Below, in pieces: positions 22,079-24,995 of a DNA stretch of 24,995 nt. The translations under genes and the position numbers were made by a program. A model generated the notes under the pieces. That model had not been told where the DNA came from. It was given only the letters and a program-made list of their open reading frames with translations, and did not search any database. The stretch comes from an uncultured bacterium (GTDB taxonomy: Bacteria; Hydrogenedentota; Hydrogenedentia; Hydrogenedentales; SLHB01). How positions within the stretch are numbered: the stretch's first letter is position 1; the number at the start of each line of letters is the position of its first letter. The stretch lies in contig CALEZK010000238.1 of NCBI GenBank assembly GCA_937928585.1, positions 1-24,995 of the forward strand, given 5' to 3'.

Positions 22079-22509
22079 GGCTTGGTCCTCCTGTTGTTTT
22101 TCCAACCCCGTTGTTGGATGGCCTCAATGGTGCGCTGGCGCAACGCCCAGTAGGCACGCGCCAATCGCAGGTTTTCCCGGTCAACGGTCAAGCGGCCTTT
22201 GACGTCCGCCCGAAGTTGCACGCTGGGTTGTCCGTGGATTTGCGGCCAGTCGAGGAAGCGGCCGTTCGTTGCGCAACAGCCGTAGCCTGGCTGCTGGTTT
22301 GCGGGCGCGATGTCTCCGACTATGGGGACCTTGGCGGCGATTGCCTTTACTAACGTGCCCACAATGTTGGCGCACGCGTTGTGGTATGCCAGTCTGCGGC
22401 AGCCGATATAGTTGCTCTCGTTATCGGCATCGGGTTTTCCATAAGCCTCCTCAATGGTTGCGACATCGTCTTGTGCCACGAGAAAAACGATTGATGCCGT
22501 GTCACTCAT
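22075..22509 (-). CDS. Hypothetical protein
   Basis: Read from the ATG at 22509 (GGAGGAG site) the protein has 144 residues, starting with a hydrophobic strand (SIVFLVAQDDVATIEEAYGKP) and containing CCATNGRFLDWPQIHGQPSV in the middle and a helical basic C-terminus. The 21 codons further upstream overlap the preceding gene and are not native. I recognise no family. It is coupled to the genes on both sides: eight bases overlap with 22502-22693 and an ATGA junction with 21821-22078. Confidence 0.75.
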   Translation of the reverse strand: MSDTASIVFLVAQDDVATIEEAYGKPDADNESNYIGCRRLAYHNACANIVGTLVKAIAAKVPIVGDIAPANQQPGYGCCATNGRFLDWPQIHGQPSVQLRADVKGRLTVDRENLRLARAYWALRQRTIEAIQQRGWKNNRRTKP

Positions 22510-22693
22510 GGCGTGTCTCCTCCACGGACCATGTGTCTGGGTCAAGATCGTGCGAGTATTCCTGGTGTTCAATGTCTATTGCTGTTGCGTCGCGCTCACT
22601 GACGAGTGTCTTTGCCTGTTCTGGGTCGGCCGCAATGACCGAGTAGTAGCGGACGTGTACTTCACGGACGCCCACGCAGAATTTCTTCTTCAT
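22502..22693 (-). CDS. Hypothetical small protein
   Basis: The 63-residue protein has a beta-type start (KFCVGVREVHVRYYSVIAADPEQAKTLV) and an acidic C-terminal part (EYSHDLDPDTWSVEE). Its ATG overlaps the stop of the upstream gene (ATGA), and its stop overlaps the next start. The small strand-helix pattern (V-x-Y-x-V-x-A-x-x-x-x-x-A) resembles short proteins that occur in mobile-element clusters; no specific family is named. Confidence 0.72.
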   Translation of the reverse strand: MKKKFCVGVREVHVRYYSVIAADPEQAKTLVSERDATAIDIEHQEYSHDLDPDTWSVEETRHE

Positions 22694-22983
22694 GTTCCCT
22701 TCTCCTTTTCCCGGCGTTCGGGATAGTCCTTGTAGTATTCCTTCTTGATGGCGTCGCTGAATTCTTCGCGGAGTGCGTCCACTTCGAGAGAGGGTTGGAA
22801 GATGACGAAGCTTTCGCCATCGTCGAGGTGGATTTCCGTTGAGACGGTCCAGACCTCATTCGTGAAGGTTACGTCCACAACGGTTTTTCCTTTGAGCATC
22901 CGTTTAATTTCTTTGAGATGCTTCTTCCCGTCCTTCGATCGCATGAAGCGCGCGATGTCTGCCATGTTGCATACGTCACCCAT
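22690..22983 (-). CDS. Small protein, paralogue of the gene at 23283
   Basis: The 97-residue protein has ADIARFMRSKDGKKHLKEIKRML, then VVDVTFTNEVWTVSTEIHLDDGESFVIF, then a helical basic tail. The protein at 23283-23558 has the same plan: DIKRFMQSLEGRALLKGIRAHL, then a beta stretch ending LHLDNGESYHFI. They are likely tandem-derived duplicates. The start at 22983 has an AAGGAGG site; an internal Met at codon 7 is a weaker choice. The ATG follows the stop of the previous gene by three bases. Function unknown. Confidence 0.75.
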   Translation of the reverse strand: MGDVCNMADIARFMRSKDGKKHLKEIKRMLKGKTVVDVTFTNEVWTVSTEIHLDDGESFVIFQPSLEVDALREEFSDAIKKEYYKDYPERREKEKGT

Positions 22984-22986
22984 CGA

Positions 22987-23286
22987 TCAATCCTCCTTTC
23001 CAAGTGCTTGTCGTAATGCTGGGGCGATCTCCTCGAAATCGAGCCACGAACCGTTGATGGAGATGCCTTTCCCGGAGTTAAGAAGGTCCTCGTATAGGTT
23101 GCGTTCGTCCTCCGTGGCCTCCTCCGCTGCCTTGGCAAGCAGCGCCAGTGGCATGGTGGGGACCTCGTGCTCGTTGCAGTGGTCCGTGTAGCTTCGGAAG
23201 TGGTCGTCACTGATGCGCCATCCCCAGCCTTTTTCGCCGTCGTCGCCCTCGAACTTCGTCCGGCTTAGATACGCTCTGTTGCTCAT
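22987..23286 (-). CDS. Hypothetical small acidic protein
   Basis: The 99-residue protein contains SRTKFEGDDGEKGWGWRISDDHF near the start and a helical C-terminal half with FEEIAPALRQALGKE. Its ATG overlaps the stop of the upstream paralogue in an ATGA junction. I recognise no family. It separates the two related small proteins 22690-22983 and 23283-23558. Confidence 0.72.
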   Translation of the reverse strand: MSNRAYLSRTKFEGDDGEKGWGWRISDDHFRSYTDHCNEHEVPTMPLALLAKAAEEATEDERNLYEDLLNSGKGISINGSWLDFEEIAPALRQALGKED

Positions 23287-23558
23287 GTCTTGTTCCTTAC
23301 TTTGTTTGGGATTCCTGGCTTGTGCTCATGGAACTTGTAGAAGACGCTGCCGAACTGGTCGAACAGCGTGCCGACCGACAACTCGTCTTCTATGAAGTGA
23401 TAACTCTCGCCGTTGTCCAGATGCAGGGTCGTTGCGATTCCATCTTCGGTGGCCGAAAAGGCCACTTTGCGAATGGTGCGTTTTTCGAGATGGGCGCGGA
23501 TGCCTTTCAGTAACGCCCGCCCCTCGAGTGACTGCATGAATCGTTTAATGTCCCTCAT
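23283..23558 (-). CDS. Small protein, paralogue of the gene at 22690
   Basis: Read from the ATG at 23558 (AAAGGA site) the protein has 91 residues: RDIKRFMQSLEGRALLKGIRAHLEKRTIRKV, then a beta stretch (FSATEDGIATTLHLDNGESYHF) and a helical end. The similarity to the 97-residue protein is seen in the helix-start motif, the Leu-His-Leu-Asp-x-Gly-Glu-Ser turn and the overall length. The 28 codons upstream of the ATG have an unnatural His/Arg/Pro-rich composition and are excluded. It couples to 22987-23286 through an ATGA overlap. Confidence 0.75.
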   Translation of the reverse strand: MRDIKRFMQSLEGRALLKGIRAHLEKRTIRKVAFSATEDGIATTLHLDNGESYHFIEDELSVGTLFDQFGSVFYKFHEHKPGIPNKVRNKT

Positions 23559-23560
23559 GC

Positions 23561-24085
23561 TTAGATTTCCTTTCTGGGGTAGGTGCGGACGGTTTCTCCG
23601 TCCACGGTGATGCGGGTGGTGTCGTGGTACCGGTCCATCCACGCCTCGAATTTATCCAGAACGGTCGGAAGCGTGGATGCGGTGTAGTCCAGGGTGAGGC
23701 AGCTTCGTGGATATTTTGCGTCGTGTTGCTGGAAGAAGCCTCCGGTGAACTCTTTGTCTCCGAAATGTTCGAGCGTGAACTTCGCTCGCCATACAAAGAT
23801 GGAGTCCGGCCCGGCGTAGGGATATTCGCCGTGGACGAGTTCGTATAGATGCCGTGCGCGTTCGAGCATCGCCTGAGGTTCACGGCTGTTCTGCGCCCAG
23901 CCGATGTACGCACACGAGCCGCGGCCGAATGCTTTGCTGCGTCTGCCGCAGACACATTGCCAAACGTAGGGATGGCTGTCTGCCCAGGCGATCACCTTGG
24001 CGAGACGTTCGTCCTCGGTCTGGATGTACGGGACTTCTTCGGATGTGTAGATACGATGTGCCGTGGTTTGTTCGTTGGTCTTCAT
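23561..24085 (-). CDS. Hypothetical protein with a Cys pair
   Basis: The 174-residue protein starts at an ATG with a GAGGTG ribosome site. It contains WQCVCGRRSKAFGRGSCAYIGW near residue 42, three cysteines that could be part of a metal site, a helical middle (EPQAMLERARHLYELVHGE) and a C-terminal region with WRAKFTLEHFGDKEF and ITVDGETVRTYP. I recognise no family. The stop is two bases before the next start (23558), so it belongs to the small-gene operon. Confidence 0.72.
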   Translation of the reverse strand: MKTNEQTTAHRIYTSEEVPYIQTEDERLAKVIAWADSHPYVWQCVCGRRSKAFGRGSCAYIGWAQNSREPQAMLERARHLYELVHGEYPYAGPDSIFVWRAKFTLEHFGDKEFTGGFFQQHDAKYPRSCLTLDYTASTLPTVLDKFEAWMDRYHDTTRITVDGETVRTYPRKEI

Positions 24086-24157
24086 GGTTTCACCTCATGT
24101 TTTTTCTTCGCTTGTTTCCATTTGCTGTGATCGGAAAGGAACTTGTTCGTTAGTCGG

Positions 24158-24466
24158 TCAGTACTCGTCGGGTAGGAGGAAGGTCGTGACGAGGCGTCTG
24201 CCGCTGTCGTCGATTGCGGCGTCGGTAATGATCCAGAGCTTTGTTTCGTCGCTGAGCAGATAGCTGCTCAGGATGCGCCCTCCGGTTTGTAGGGCTTCCT
24301 GGTTGGCTTGTTTGTCTCCTTCGGTGAGGATTCCCCAGTCGCCGGTGGCGTGGCGTTTGAGGTATTCCAGGCCGGTGGTGTTGTTGTGGGTGAGGGCGTC
24401 GAGCGCGCCTGGGGTGGCGACAATCTGACCCAGGTGAAACAGTGGTTGAAGTTGTTGCGTGTTCAT
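24158..24466 (-). CDS. Conserved small protein of unknown function
   Basis: Read from the ATG at 24466 (AAAGGAG site) the protein has 102 residues. FHLGQIVATPGALDAL, then LEYLKRHATGDWGILTEGDKQANQEAL, RILSSYLLSDETKLWIIT and LLPDEY at the end are a well-conserved arrangement that I associate with a small family found on bacterial and archaeal plasmids and accessory regions. The function is unknown. The frame is open 13 codons further, but that part crosses the ribosome site. A 72-base spacer separates it from the next gene. Confidence 0.85.
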   Translation of the reverse strand: MNTQQLQPLFHLGQIVATPGALDALTHNNTTGLEYLKRHATGDWGILTEGDKQANQEALQTGGRILSSYLLSDETKLWIITDAAIDDSGRRLVTTFLLPDEY

Positions 24467-24488
24467 AAAATCTCCTTTGAATGTTTGT

Positions 24489-24520
24489 GGCCCGGTTAGA
24501 CGCATTTCGCCTGCCGGGCT
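24489..24520 (-). repeat. Stem-loop between the zinc-ribbon gene and the conserved small gene
   Basis: GCCCGG (24490-24495) and CCGGGC (24514-24519) pair, extended by a wobble at 24489/24520, with an 18-base loop. It occupies the same relative position, in the leader of a gene, as the stem-loops at 21057 and 21739. Confidence 0.5.
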
Positions 24521-24613
24521 GTTCTGGATTCGGGAACTCGCTACGATGGTCGAGCAGTCTTGAAAGGCGCGCTTAGGTGCGATCTTGGTTGGAGCGCTGC
24601 GGATGGTCTTGAT

Positions 24614-24838
24614 TCAGGTGTCGTTGCTTTGTCTGTCTACATGCGCGGATGAATTTGCTGCACCACAATCCGGCTGGACGCGCATTCCGACTAACGCGTA
24701 TGTGCATTGAATGCGCCGCCCACAGGCGTATCGACGTTCTACGCTGATGCGCCCACGTACCGGGATGGCTTCTATCTGGGCGACGCGCGGTGCGCCACAA
24801 ATTGGACAGGTTTGCGAGTGACTTGTGGCATTGTTCAT
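24614..24838 (-). CDS. Small zinc-ribbon protein
   Basis: The 74-residue protein starts NATSHSQTCPICGAPRVAQIE, with a CxxC knuckle near residue 11, and has a second pair-like segment (ACGRRIQC) near residue 39, so it is probably a zinc ribbon or a truncated relative. The C-terminal third is Ser/Ala/Asn-rich. The ribosome site AAGGAGGT is strong. It is the first clear gene of the minus-strand block within the window; no promoter is obvious in the 157 bases to its right, which otherwise hold no gene. Confidence 0.75.
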   Translation of the reverse strand: MNNATSHSQTCPICGAPRVAQIEAIPVRGRISVERRYACGRRIQCTYALVGMRVQPDCGAANSSAHVDRQSNDT

Positions 24839-24995
24839 GGTTTACCTCCTTCGTCGTGGATCGGCAGGGCATGGTTATCCCTGACCGGGACGCTTGTTGT
24901 TGATTCGGTGAATGTATTGAGGCGGGGAATTGCAGCGCGTTTAGTCCTACAACGCTACTTTGCATGGTAGCACTTTGTGATTTTGGAGAGGAAGA

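Noticed and set aside
1..24995. CRISPR array, tRNA, rRNA, transposase or integrase
   Set aside because: No regularly spaced direct repeats, cloverleaf, conserved rRNA segments or recombinase motifs were found by reading.

Overview
The window looks like part of an archaeal mobile replicon (plasmid, virus-like or integrated element). The evidence is a truncated Orc1/Cdc6 replication initiator at the left edge, promoters with archaeal BRE/TATA character (for example 4844-4858 and 15104-15123), Shine-Dalgarno sites of the GGAGGTGA type in front of many genes, and many small, overlapping genes of no core function. No rRNA, tRNA, CRISPR array, transposase or integrase was seen. The host lineage cannot be fixed from the sequence alone.

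Layout. (1) 1-4082: the Orc1/Cdc6 3' end, a convergent three-gene operon of small proteins (zinc ribbon, a conserved 102-residue protein, a coiled coil), then plus-strand genes including a GATase-like-fold protein. (2) 4144-7096: a Suppressor-of-fused-like protein on the minus strand, divergent from a plus-strand operon (dual zinc-ribbon protein, a 119-residue protein, a winged-helix-like protein) and one orphan gene. (3) 7551-11299: a ubiquitin-like conjugation cassette on the minus strand (E2-E1 fusion and JAB protease), led by a 53-codon ORF with 21 prolines and a C-terminal glycine. It is divergent from an XRE repressor / ImmA-IrrE-type protease pair, and the shared intergenic region carries palindromic operators. 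(4) 11468-12282: a small membrane protein and a second XRE regulator, again divergent. (5) 12434-24838: a long run of minus-strand genes. In transcription order these are a zinc-ribbon protein, a set of very small proteins with stop/start overlaps (two pairs appear paralogous), a Gp88-like protein, a VWA protein with an HExxH site, two paralogous small proteins, a MoxR AAA ATPase, a SAP-containing protein, a radical SAM protein, a coiled-coil protein and a HerA-like ATPase with a possible C-terminal nuclease domain. Stem-loops sit at many of the gene boundaries.

How the genes may work together. The most novel-looking part is region 3. The Pro-rich peptide has a strong SD, ends in Gly and stops four bases before the best E2-E1 start, so it may be the modifier or substrate that the E1/E2 enzymes conjugate and the JAB protease removes. 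The XRE/ImmA pair is the obvious candidate switch for it. In region 5, MoxR, the SAP protein and the VWA protein look like one chaperone-type machine (AAA motor, DNA-binding or adaptor subunit, MIDAS/metallopeptidase subunit) encoded on the replicon. The HerA-like ATPase may serve DNA translocation or processing. These functional links are inferences from family membership and gene order.
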